64,000 bases of DNA from Sebastes aleutianus (taxonomy: Eukaryota > Chordata > Actinopteri > Perciformes > Sebastidae), in NCBI GenBank assembly GCA_916700875.1, contig CAKAKS010000195.1, positions 300,501 to 364,500 of the forward strand, written 5' to 3'. The notes below the pieces were generated by a model. That model did no database searches and was not told the DNA's origin. It saw only the letters and a program-made list of their open reading frames with translations. Positions 1-10,100 of this stretch are shown here, piece after piece. The position numbers and the translations under genes are program-made. The stretch's first letter is position 1, and the number at the start of each line of letters is the position of its first letter.

Positions 1-42
1 CATGAACTGTGTGTTATAACATGTTCTCTTCTGCCTTTCTAG

Positions 43-162
43 CAAATCATGCGCACAGCAAGCAAGTACAACCTGGGTCTGGACCTTCGGACGGCCGCCT
101 ACGTCAACGCCATCGAGAAGGTCTTCAAAGTCTACAACGAGGCCGGGCTTACCTTCACATAA
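43..162 (+). CDS. glud1: glutamate dehydrogenase 1, last coding exon (3' end of gene)
   Basis: The exon opens after a pyrimidine-rich acceptor ending in AG at 41-42. It encodes 39 residues and a TAA stop. The peptide starts QIMRTASKYNLGLDLRTAAY and ends in NEAGLTFT, which is nearly the exact C-terminus of vertebrate GLUD1. Established knowledge: this hexameric enzyme of the mitochondrial matrix interconverts glutamate and 2-oxoglutarate with NAD(P)H. This C-terminal segment belongs to the helices packed near the regulatory antenna and pivot region. Only the final exon is in the window; the rest lies to the left. The gene points toward sncg, as GLUD1 and SNCG converge in human. Teleosts can carry glud1a and glud1b, and the paralog cannot be told from this exon. 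Confidence 0.96.
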   Translation, partial: QIMRTASKYNLGLDLRTAAYVNAIEKVFKVYNEAGLTFT

Positions 163-291
163 ATAGCCAATCACGACCCACACTTTCTCAACCTCCCCCC
201 ATCCTCCTGCTATTGATCACCCTCTCCTGCCTCTTCCACCCTCTAAACAGCCTTCAGAACATATCACTGTTTACCGCAGCTCTTTGGCTCT

Positions 292-294
<3 letters not shown>

Positions 295-342
<48 letters not shown>
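295..342. repeat. (CA)n microsatellite in glud1 3'UTR
   Basis: About 24 uninterrupted CA units, beginning 133 nt after the glud1 stop codon. It is transcribed as CA repeats if the 3'UTR call is right. Confidence 0.95.
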
Positions 343-344
<2 letters not shown>

Positions 345-1072
345 CGAGACATTGGCTAGCATGGTATTTATCCTGTGATCTTTGTGCTGCCATTATACTG
401 TATCTGCATCTCTGTTTAAATGTTGCCCTGTTCTAGTTTTTGCCTGAGGTTATATTGAGAAAAAGCAGAGAGAGAGTAACATCCTGTCTCTCCTGCAGCC
501 CTCATAAAAACGTTTATGATATTGTTGTATGGCAGCCATGTTCAGAGCACACATTTTGTGATCGCTGAATGCACGTGATCCTCCTGCTGCGATTGTTTCA
601 GTTGACAGCACTACAGATGCCTTGTATCAGAAAGAGGTCTGCTCTAAAAGGGAGATGGCCACTTAAATTTAACTTTAAATAAAAGGGATTTAGATTTAAC
701 TTCATGTGAATAAAAGAGAATAGTAATTTTATTACTCAAGTTTATCATGTCACTCTTCAGGTGTAAAGGTTCGTAGTAAAGTTGCCAAGTTTAAAGATTC
801 CCAACAATGATTTTTGTTTTTTTTTTTTTAGATAGATGCTCATCCCCTCCTTTTTTCCTGCTTTCCCATCGCTTCATCTCATATATTAAAAGTCGCTCCT
901 CCCCGACTCCTCCGCTGGCCAAGAAAGGAGAGCCGGGACGGCGGGAGGTGTCACCGTGACCGCCCGTCCCCTGGTTGAATTATTCTCAGTTTTAATCGTC
1001 CAGTTCCTCAACACTGAAATTGTTTTGGAGGAAATTACTTTTTATTTTTATTTTATTCATTTTTTGGAAACC

Positions 1073-1078
1073 AATAAA
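1073..1078 (+). promoter_or_regulatory. candidate poly(A) signal of glud1
   Basis: AATAAA within CCAATAAAATGTTCAG, followed by AT-rich, non-coding repeat DNA. It is the last canonical hexamer before the minisatellite begins. Confidence 0.5.
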
Positions 1079-1167
1079 ATGTTCAGAAAAAGATACAGTG
1101 TGTCGCATCAGTTTATTTTCATATTATACTGCCACAAACTGGGCGGTCTGTTTAAGGTGTCTTTTTT

Positions 1168-1725
1168 ATTTTTTTCGACATATAGTATGACTTTTAGTTT
1201 TTTGACATACTGTACTATGACTTTTGAAAAAAACAAGTTTGACATACTATACTGACTTAAAAAAAAAAAAATTGACATATTATACTATGACTTTTTTCAA
1301 CATACTATACTATGACTTTTTTCATAAAAAAGTTCGTCATAATACTATGACTTCTTTTCCTTATATTTTTCAACATACTATACTATTACTTTTTTTTTAA
1401 ATTTTCAACATATTAAGCTTTTTTTACTATGACTATTTTTCCTTTTTTTTTTAATGTACTATATTATGAGTTTTTTTTCAACATACTATGACTTCATGAC
1501 TTTTTTCGATGTGCTATGCTATGACGTTTTTAGACCTAATATTACTTTTTTTGACATACTAGACTATACCTTATTTGTGACTTTTTTCGACTTAGGACCT
1601 TTTTAGAAATACTACACTCTGACATTTTTTTTTTTTTTTTTTCATTTTCTTTACTACAATATGACTTTTTTTAATGACATGCTATACTTTGACTTTTTAT
1701 ATGACATTTTCATTACATTCTATAC
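1168..1725. repeat. degenerate TA/T-rich minisatellite
   Basis: About 550 bp built from imperfect repeats of the theme GACATACTATACTATGAC followed by a T run. Units are roughly 20-45 bp and vary mainly in T-run length and in loss of TACTA steps. No coding content. Confidence 0.85.
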
Positions 1726-1808
1726 TATTGCATGTGTTGTATTTGTCTGCCAAAAGCTCTCTCATAAATTATAATTTTTAAACACACTTTTAGATCAAGG
1801 TCGTTTCA

Positions 1809-2905
1809 CAGCGTCGGCGTTAGGGGCGGGCCATGGGGGTCCAGGCCCGTCCAAAAAGGTCGCTGTGCCCCCTCAGCTGAATTCTCTCCTGACAAAAAAC
1901 TAAACTGAAAGAACAGCTAGGCTATTAGTAAAATTAAGTCATTCAGTTTGGTAATGGAAGGACTTAACACTGCAATGCAAAACAGTGATAGTTTTGCATT
2001 TAGGAAACAACTAGGACATGTACTTGGGCTTGATTACATTGTTTCCTATTGGAGTGTCCTAACTGGCTGCGAACAACACGGCGCTGCACAGCGCGGCGTG
2101 ACGTTTTGTCTGAACTTCTATCGGATACATGGTTCATATTTTTTCCTGTCCCTCATATTGAGAGGAACGGCTGATTAGTTTAGATAAAATGAGCCGAGAA
2201 AACCGGGTCAGTTGTCCTGGATGTAAATGAAAATATGAACTTGATTACTGACACTTTCAGCACAGGCATTGACGCTCGCAGTTATATGTAATAAAGTTCA
2301 CTAGTGAAACTTTATTACGAGCTACCTGTCAAAAAATATAACAGCCACCTCACTAATGGTTCAAATAAAACACAAACACACAGCGCAAAGATACAACTAT
2401 GGAAACTATATTTCAGTAAGAAGCCTTGTTTGATTAACTTAAATTATAGTTATGAAGAAATCAGTCAGACTGTTAGATTAATGTGTTGTTTAACTCCCTG
2501 TTTACTTTATCTCCGCACCCGTGTGGGTACACATTTTGACCCTGGCACTAGCAAGACGCAGGGCGTGCCTGAGGAGTTATCTGTAGCCTCCAGTACCTCC
2601 TCATTTCAAAACAGAACCCAAAATAAGGTGGCAGCTGGCTGGAGAAGATCACTAGATAACAACCTACTTGCTCTTGGCTATATCGTATGTTATTTCCAGT
2701 AAATATAAAAAAATAAAATGTGTGTTTTCTGATAAAAAAAAAAAAAGTACCAACGTAGGAAGATAACAAGTACTACTAACCCATCCTTGAGGTGGTGACG
2801 TCTTCAGCTCCAGTCTGATCTGGAGCTCACAGCTGATATGTTCCTGGTTTGTTTACATGATGTAACAGAAGTGCAGAATTAACATATTCAGTGGAGAGAG
2901 AGCGT
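1809..2905 (+). mobile_element. DNA transposon copy A, deleted and truncated (sister of 10898-12578)
   Basis: The left end starts CAGCGTCGGCGTTAGGGGCG and the right part runs to GGAGAGAGAGCG. The whole segment is nearly identical to the reverse complement of 11175-12578. Relative to that copy it lacks about 27 bp near 2408 and about 290 bp near 2437. It also stops before the second terminus (10898-11174 of the sister). It is therefore an internally deleted, one-ended copy. Superfamily is uncertain; hAT-like is a guess from the CAGxGTCGGCG end. Confidence 0.8.
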
Positions 2906-3395
2906 TTTTTGTAACTAAGAAAAAGTTTTTAGCCATCGATCACTCAGATCATAAGTTTTAAGTCTGCTGGTTAGAACAGCCAACTGCAAGCGGATTTGCT
3001 GCTAGCATCGGCTTGTTTTTAGCATTAGATCTAACTAGCCAACTAAAGATAAAATCACTATCAACATGCCCTGTGAACACAGTTTTGTTGCTCACACGCT
3101 GGTTACTAACCTCACTGGTTGGCTCTACGTCACCTGGTCACTAGCAGCCTGGCAATCTGCACTCTTTGCCTCCACATGGCTCACTGTTCCACTCACTCAA
3201 TATACTGTTTAGTATATTCGAACGTTGGTTTGTCCTCAATCTGTGCCAAAAGAACTTTAATCTGTTCTAGAACGTTCTAGAATTGTGACGAACTTCTTGT
3301 GAAAGATGGTCTGCACCTCAGTGCACGTGGGTCACGCGTGTTGATAATTGGATCTTCACCACACGTGTGCCAACAGGAAATTACGTCATCGTCAC
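2906..3395. other. unassigned intergenic DNA with a strong heat-shock-element-like site
   Basis: No gene, splice-bounded exon or transposon end is recognised here. The one distinct feature is the alternating TTC/GAA array listed separately. Confidence 0.5.
3265..3282. promoter_or_regulatory. perfect four-unit heat shock element-like array
   Basis: The array reads TTCtaGAAcgTTCtaGAA: four contiguous, alternately inverted nGAAn pentamers, the consensus bound by HSF trimers. A further GAAcTTC lies about 10 bp to the right. No promoter of an annotated gene is adjacent, so function is unproven and the match could be incidental. Confidence 0.4.
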
Positions 3396-4123
3396 AATTA
3401 ACACGCTCTTTTTTTGTTGTTTTTTTTTCGTTATCAAAAATATACACACAACAAGGATGTCAATTATCATAACAGTAAGAAAAACAAGTTTGGGTTGAGC
3501 ATGGGCAACAACATAATATCAAAGATAACATTCAAAGTGAATAAAATAATAAAGTAAAACTGGTCAGGGAACAAGTAATACAAAATAATAAATTAATTAA
3601 TTAATTAAAAAAAAAATATATCACATAAAATAAAAGAAACAAGGCTCATCTTAAATTAATTTGCACATATCAAATAAAGGGAATAATTTAACAATTTTTT
3701 TGTCAGTCATAATCGACAAACATTTACTTAGCAGTTTTAAGTCATTCTTCATACTAGTCAGACAGGGTTTAGTTTTGAGGTATCTGCATTTATGTATAAA
3801 GAATTTACTCAATAATAGTAAAATATTGATAACAAAATCCAAATTCCGATTCACAGCAAAGATACCAAATTTGACCGTTTTCTCTGTCAGTGGTGACAGC
3901 TCAATCCCCTTGGATTTTAGCCAGCTCTGCATGTCATTCCAGAAAAACGTCACTGATTCACAATGAAAAAAAAACACATGTTCCAAACTTTCAATTTCAC
4001 AAAATACAGTTATTCACATCAAAGTTAAACCTCAGTCTTAAGAATTCGTTCATTGGGTAAATCTCATTCAGGATTTTGAAGTTCACCTCTTTCACCTTAG
4101 GAGGGAAGGGGAATTAACACGCT
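3396..4123 (-). mobile_element. 5'-truncated L1-like retrotransposon with 12-bp target duplication
   Basis: A 12-bp direct repeat AATTAACACGCT flanks the insert at 3396-3407 and 4112-4123. A T-rich run at 3408-3430 is the poly(A) tail of a minus-strand insertion. Upstream on the minus strand an open stretch (3986 to 3651, extended by frameshift) resembles the extreme C-terminus of fish L1 ORF2 proteins, with EHVFFFHCESVTFFWNDMQ and FFIHKCRYLKTKPCL. The insert is about 704 bp, so most of the element was lost on insertion. It is not functional. Confidence 0.85.
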
Positions 4124-4148
4124 GGTGGTGGTCTGCTGTGGTTCTCGA

Positions 4149-4540
4149 TGACAAATGTGAATTCTGTAAAAAATGAAGAAGAAACAACTAAACATCTATT
4201 TTATGAATGTCGGTACACATTAGGATTCTGGTATAAAAAAAAAAAGGAGGATTATTTTAACACTAAAACCAATCTTTCAATTAATCTGGAAGCCAAGGAT
4301 GTAATATTATATTCTGAAAACCAAAACCAGAAATATCAGCGGACTTATTCATATTATTGGGGGAACTTTCACATCCATAGAGCCAAGTTCTCATCATTTG
4401 AACCCTTCAGAATTGAATTTAGAAAGTACTATGAGTCTATCCAAATTATAAACAATAAGAATTTTTTTAATATATACTTAATTTACTACAGGATTTTTTT
4501 TGTTGAAGAAATGTGATGTATTGTCTGAAGTTAAGTTATT
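4149..4540 (+). mobile_element. second L1-like ORF2 C-terminal fragment, opposite orientation
   Basis: An open stretch reads EEETTKHLFYECRYTLGFWY and later NFHIHRAKFSSFEPFRIEFR, ending FFVEEM and TGA at 4516. This is the typical C-terminal tail of fish L1-type ORF2. Just upstream a CxxC-type segment is put out of frame by an extra A in an A-run. Few other defects are visible in this short piece. It lies 26 bp from the right target duplication of the neighbouring minus-strand L1, so that L1 appears to have inserted just upstream of this fragment. Confidence 0.75.
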
Positions 4541-7127
4541 ATCTATACAATTTATATAATTGTCTTTTTTAAAATTTTATTTTATTGTTTTTTAAAGTTT
4601 GTTATAATTACCATGTGTCCTGATATAACGGTGAATGTATCAGCCTAATAAGAATGGAGACATTCCTGCCTTAGAACCATATATTAGTTTGATGCCTAAT
4701 GTACACACATTGTAATTGCTGATTTTACACTAGGAAAAAAACAAGGTGGACAGTACCGCCTGTACACATGTTCCCTCACTGTAACAACCCAGATCTACCT
4801 TTTTTAAAAAACAAATATCCTGTAGGTCTGTATCTGTACCACACCTGTTATTCCTGTTAGGATTACTTCAAGAATAAATCAACACCATGACACCAAACCT
4901 AAAAACAATTCACCATTGCTTTCTGTATAACGAAGTTGGCCCCTTAGTGGGATAATCTGGCCCCAAGATCAAAACTCAACACCCAGTTTTCCTCCTCTTC
5001 AAATAAATTCTCGACACAGTTGCTGGATTTCAACAAAACCTTTTTAATTTCACTGGTACTGTTTATAAAATCAGCGAGTCTGCTTTGATGCCAACTTAAA
5101 CATGGTGTGTGATTTGTGTTTGTGTATTTGAGGTGGGATCTGTGATTGTGTGTTGTTTAGAGTGTGTTGTGTAAGTGTGCGTTGGTACGGGTGTGGTGTT
5201 GTGTGTAGTGTACGTGTGTGAATGTCAGATTGCTTGATAAGGCAACATGCAGTCATCAGTTTCCATTGACCTCAAAGTAAAAATACACAAACCTCCTCCA
5301 ACACAAACACACACACACTTTGCTGGCTGAACTGGTTCTATGTTAACACACACACACACACACACACACATACATACACGTGTATACACACATACAGTGC
5401 ATACAGACACACACACCGATGCCGGGCAGACGAGCAGTGAAAGGTGGCATCACACTGACGGAGAGGAGAAGGGGATCCTCTGATTGGCTGAGACGGTTGA
5501 TGGGTGGGATCTTCAGAACAGCCAGGGTTCAGACTAGTTAGTGTGAAATAAAAAAAAAACTACCCTCAAAACAACTACACATCCCCGAATTCAAGCTGTA
5601 CACATAACTACATATAAAGCTGAACCATGATAAAAACCAAAACCTTCATTCTGCTCTCTTAGCGGGCTGATTCCCTCACTGAATAAATGTTTTTCATCAC
5701 AGAAATTGCAATAACTAACAGACTAATGTCCACACTGCTTGTTTCTCCTGATGGCATGCAAACCAGTTTCACAAAGACTAAAAAGCAACTACACGACAAC
5801 AAGAGGTGATCAGTATCAGCTGCTCTTATATCCTCCTTTGATTAAGTCCCATTTTTAACCCCTTTAACCCAGTTTTCCCTTTGAATTTCCCCTTCAGTAG
5901 CTTTAAATTTGAAAAAAAAAAAAAATCAAATTCAGCCAAGTTTATAATAAGTACTATAAATGATTTGGTCCTGCATACGTGAACACATTATTTTCTGTCA
6001 AAGTCAGAGCAACACTGATGAAAAAGGAGATGTCAGGGATTCCCACGAACCAATCAGAGTTTGAGAATCAAAATCTGGTTGTCTCCTCACTTTAATTTTG
6101 CTTATTTAGCCACAAATATTGAACGTTATAGATAAATTCTTTGAACATTTGAAAACTATATAACTTGTGGAACAACTGCTCTTGTCCTCTCATGCATCAC
6201 ATGAACACAAAGTTTCCGCTCTAACAGCTGAGAAAAGTTAGCATTGTGTATTGCTTCCTGGTTAATAACCCTGTTTCTAAATGTCGAGGCCAAACACACA
6301 CAAAGCCATACGAAGCTACACAGAACAGCTGCTACTCTATAGTTACAACACGAGACAAGTCATTCTACACATCTGTTCATGCAGTCTACTGTAGCTAACT
6401 AACTAACTACTGCACACAAAACAGAATCATATCTGTCCTCAATGCACGATTCCCTGCACAAGCCTCTGGAGATTTATTTTTTACGCCAGCAGCTACACAT
6501 GCACACACACGTATAGAAGCTAACATGAACACACAGGCACACAAACAGCAGATCACACACCCTCTCATACCCTGCCTCGGTCACTCAGTGAGTTATTGTT
6601 GTAGACTGCAAGAGTCAACACGTTTGCCCAGTGTGTGCGTCTGTGCTGGAATTTTGCGGTATGTACTGTATACGAGTGTTCCATGCATGTGTGGGATGAA
6701 AGTGCGTCTCTTTTTGTTTATTTGTAGGTGTGTGTTTGTGAGTGAGGTTTCCCTAACGGTTGGTAGGCCTAGGGGGCTGTAACAACACCAGGGTTCATAT
6801 CAGGACGACACTAACACACAGGTGAGGCGAGGGTAAGACGGGCGGTGGAGGGAAAGCTACAGGCTGCAGAAAATCAGAGGGGCGGAGACGGGGTGAGGAC
6901 AGGTGGGTGAGGACAGGTGGCAGAGGGCTGCTGGGGGAGAGGCATCACGGAGTGACGAGGCAGAGGGGGAGACAGGGGCTGAGGTGCGGCATCCGGAAGA
7001 GTCTGTTTTAGTTGATTTTGGTTCTGTAAAGTCACAAAAAATATGTTGAACATCTGGAGTCTGGTACAGCGAGGCGAGGGGAGCGAGGGGCCGCCGGAGA
7101 GCATGGGAGGGAAGGTCTTGAAGACGA
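4541..7127 (-). other. sncg: sncg 3' untranslated region and downstream flank
   Basis: No coding exon is recognised. For the minus-strand sncg transcript, candidate poly(A) signals are the AATAAA complement at 6473-6478 and an ATTAAA complement at 5043-5048, giving 3'UTRs of about 0.65 or 2.1 kb. The stretch holds a (CA)n tract and a G/T-rich run at 5100-5220. The gap between glud1 and sncg is convergent, as in human. Confidence 0.45.
5346..5371. repeat. (CA)n microsatellite
   Basis: About 13 CA units, continuing into TACATACACG. It lies downstream of sncg, possibly inside a long 3'UTR. Confidence 0.9.
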
Positions 7128-7136
7128 CTAATACCC
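7128..7136 (-). CDS. sncg: sncg terminal coding exon, Gly-Tyr-stop
   Basis: After TTTCTTCCAG| the frame reads GGG TAT TAG, so only two residues are added. Human SNCG likewise ends in a last exon with just a few codons. Weaker support than the other exons, because so little sequence is coded. Confidence 0.7.
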   Translation of the reverse strand, partial: GY

Positions 7137-10100
7137 CTGGAAGAAAGGAAGAACAGAAGGAAGATGATGTCAGACATATTTAGATCCTTTACTTGAGTAG
7201 AAGTAACAATACCACGATGTAATAAAACACTCCACAGATATTATACATCAAGATCAGTTTACTATTCAATGAGCAGTGGTGGAGAGTAACTAAGTACTGC
7301 AATTAAAGGTGCATTGTGTAGGATTTGGTGGCATCTAGTGGTGTGGTTGCAGATTGCAACCAACTGAATACCCCTCTGCTCACTCCCTTTTTGCGGTAAC
7401 GTGAGCCGGCGACTGCAAAACCGTGGTAACGCCGTTTGACTCACTCAGAGGGCATCCTTACCATAATAACACTACTTTAGGAGCAACGGAAGTCAGACGG
7501 CAGCTGGCGGTAACACGGTTTTGCACGCCGCGGCTCATATGACATAACTAATGTCTGTGCACACAGTCCTTTTAAACCAAATAAATAAATAAAAATATGC
7601 ATGCATGTCGGAGAACTACGGTGGCCTTCAGGTAACGTAAACACATAAAAAGACTCTTTCTAAAGCCAGTGTTTAGTTTGTCCGTTCTGGGCTACTGTAG
7701 AAACATGGCGGAGCGACATGGTGGACCCATGAAGAGGACCCGCTCCCTATGTGAAAGGAACAGTGTGTAACATTTCGGGGGACCGGCCGCCATGTTTCTA
7801 CAGTAGCCCAGAACGTACAAACCAAACGCTGGCTCTAGATAGGGGCATTCACGATTTCACGTCGGCCACTGTAGTTCTCCTATACGCTTGGCACACCGGA
7901 ATAGTTTTATTTGGTTGCAATCTGCAACCTCACTGCTAAATGCTGCCAAATGCTACACACGGCACCTTTAAGTTTTGTGGAGACAACAACATGGCGGACT
8001 CCGTGAAGAGGACCCGCTACCATATTTAGATATGAAGGGCTCATTCTAAGCTAACGAAAACACAACAATTCTTAGTTTCAGTTTCAGATTATACACAAAT
8101 GAAAATATAGTGATGAATATGATATTCAATCTTTGCCAATAGATCCCCTGAAATGTTACACACTGTTCCTTTAAGTACAATTTCGAGGTTCTTGTACTTG
8201 GGGAATATTGTACTTTTTACTGCACTACATTTATCCGACAGCTGTAGTGCATTGTTTATTTTCAGATTAAGATTTTACATTAAAAATATATGATTTTCTT
8301 ATAAAATACAGCAAGTTATTAAAGATCAAAGCAGCGGTTTAGTCTAAAACTGATTTGCATTGAAAACAGTCTGGAATATTCTTTCTGCACTTGTGGATTT
8401 TTTCATTTGTTCTGAGAAATTAAAGGGACAGGGACTCAATCATGGATTAAAATGTCTCGATAAGAAGGAGATTTTTTCCATGGGACAAATACATGATCGT
8501 ATGTTCGATATGAAACATCTTAATTAGTAAAGTAAATGAATTAATCTCTTTTTTGTAAATTGCTTCATTAAACTTAAAAAGTAAAAAACAAAAAAGGACA
8601 AAATGTACTTCAATATCAAAAGTGAAAGCACTCCTTAAAACAATGGTCCCTTTCAGAGCGTTAAAGGCACGGTCAGTACTTTCTGTCCATATATTACAGT
8701 TCTCTTATTCACTTATATAATTTAAACCTTTGACTACTGTAGCTGACATTGATGGGTAAAAAAAAGTTGTTTTTGTCATCAATTATCCATCTAAATCGGT
8801 GGAGTACTCTTTAAAGTCTAAACTAGTATACTCATTCATCTGTAGCGATGAGCATGAGAAATATTAATTTAAGTAATCAGTTTCTGCAGCCGTAGATAAA
8901 TTGAATGTAGTAAAAACCATAAGCATATAAATGTAGTAGAAGGAAGTACGCAAAGTGAGTAAATGTATTTAGTTACTCTCCACCTCTGCACTTAGCCAAA
9001 AGTGTCACACATTATTTGATTTGACTGAGCTGCTTATAAATCTTCTGCTCTGCTTTAATCCCAGCAGCAGCACTTTAACTTGTTTTCTTACCTCTCCTCC
9101 TTCCCCACCTTGCTCCATTCCCCCATATTCTCCCTGCAAGAGGAAACAAGAAGAGCGAGAACAAATCAGACACAAAAAAAGAGGTGGAGTAGAGAGGATG
9201 AGAGAATGAGGTGATAGCAGGGCGGAGGGCCTCAAGCACCAATGGTCATCTAGCTTTCGTTTTCCTGCAGCTCTGATATAATAAAGCAGTTATGACTACA
9301 AAGACCATGCTGTAGGGTTGACTCAACTCTTATTATCATGCTTAAGACTTCCCAGGGGGTTCGGTTAGTTGATTAGAGCTATACAGCATGTGAGTGTGCC
9401 CGGGCTCCAGGTGCACAGGCCTTGTTCAGCCTGAGCAGTGCATGAAGCTATTTTTATGCATGCCATGAATATATTCACTGGCTGTGGCTCGTCTGACATG
9501 CTGGAGATGTGGCGGAGAGCTCGTCACATCACGCTACGCAGAGGAGCTGCATGGTTAGAAATGGAGAGTTTTAGTATCATTGTTGCCTAAACCACATGAA
9601 TGAGTGAGCGTCTGAGAAATCGGAGGAAAGTGTTTGCAATATTCAGAACAGGAAACTGTGAGTTACTCACAAAGATATCGTGTTTTTTTTTATGCAGTCA
9701 ATAGAAGCTTTTATCCACAGACCCAAATACTGCAGGAATTTGTCCATTTTAATTTGGGAATCATCACAGCAGCTTCTTCTTTTCTCTCTTGACGCTCACT
9801 TAGTCTGTTGTGGGCTTATATACACCAAATTACCAGTTTATTAGGTACACTTGTGGCATTTAATGTAATGCATATAACCTGCAGTAAATCCTACCGTAAA
9901 ACATTCTGCAGGGAAATATTTATTGCAGGCTTATTGTATTAGATTGTACATGCGTACATAATAAACTGGTAACTTGGTGCATGTAGCATGCAGAGTATCC
10001 CCCTCTCTGTCTCTCCTTCCACCCCAGCCCACCCCAGATTGACCTATGACCCCACACTCTGCTCTGTCCAATAGGCACCTCGTATACAGGCTCCTCCTAT

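Larger units (their letters stand above)
163..1095 (+). other. glud1: glud1 3' untranslated region
   Basis: The stretch after the glud1 stop has no coding signal and holds a (CA)n microsatellite. The best polyadenylation signal is AATAAA at 1073-1078, about 910 nt after the stop. The 3' end is inferred; an earlier AATAAA near 677 could also serve. Confidence 0.6.
7272..8991. mobile_element. foldback DNA element, split by later insertions (sncg intron 4)
   Basis: The left end GCAGTGGTGGAGAGTAAC is an inverted match to the right end GTTACTCTCCACCTCTGCAC. The body, with TTTTTACTGCACTACATTTA, resumes after the nested TTAA elements at 7303-8174. This makes it the oldest layer here. A related copy is at 47408-48471. 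Confidence 0.75.

Noticed and set aside
9..359. 116-codon + frame over the glud1 exon
   Set aside because: It is a shifted frame across the true glud1 last exon and the CA repeat; the real frame ends at 162.
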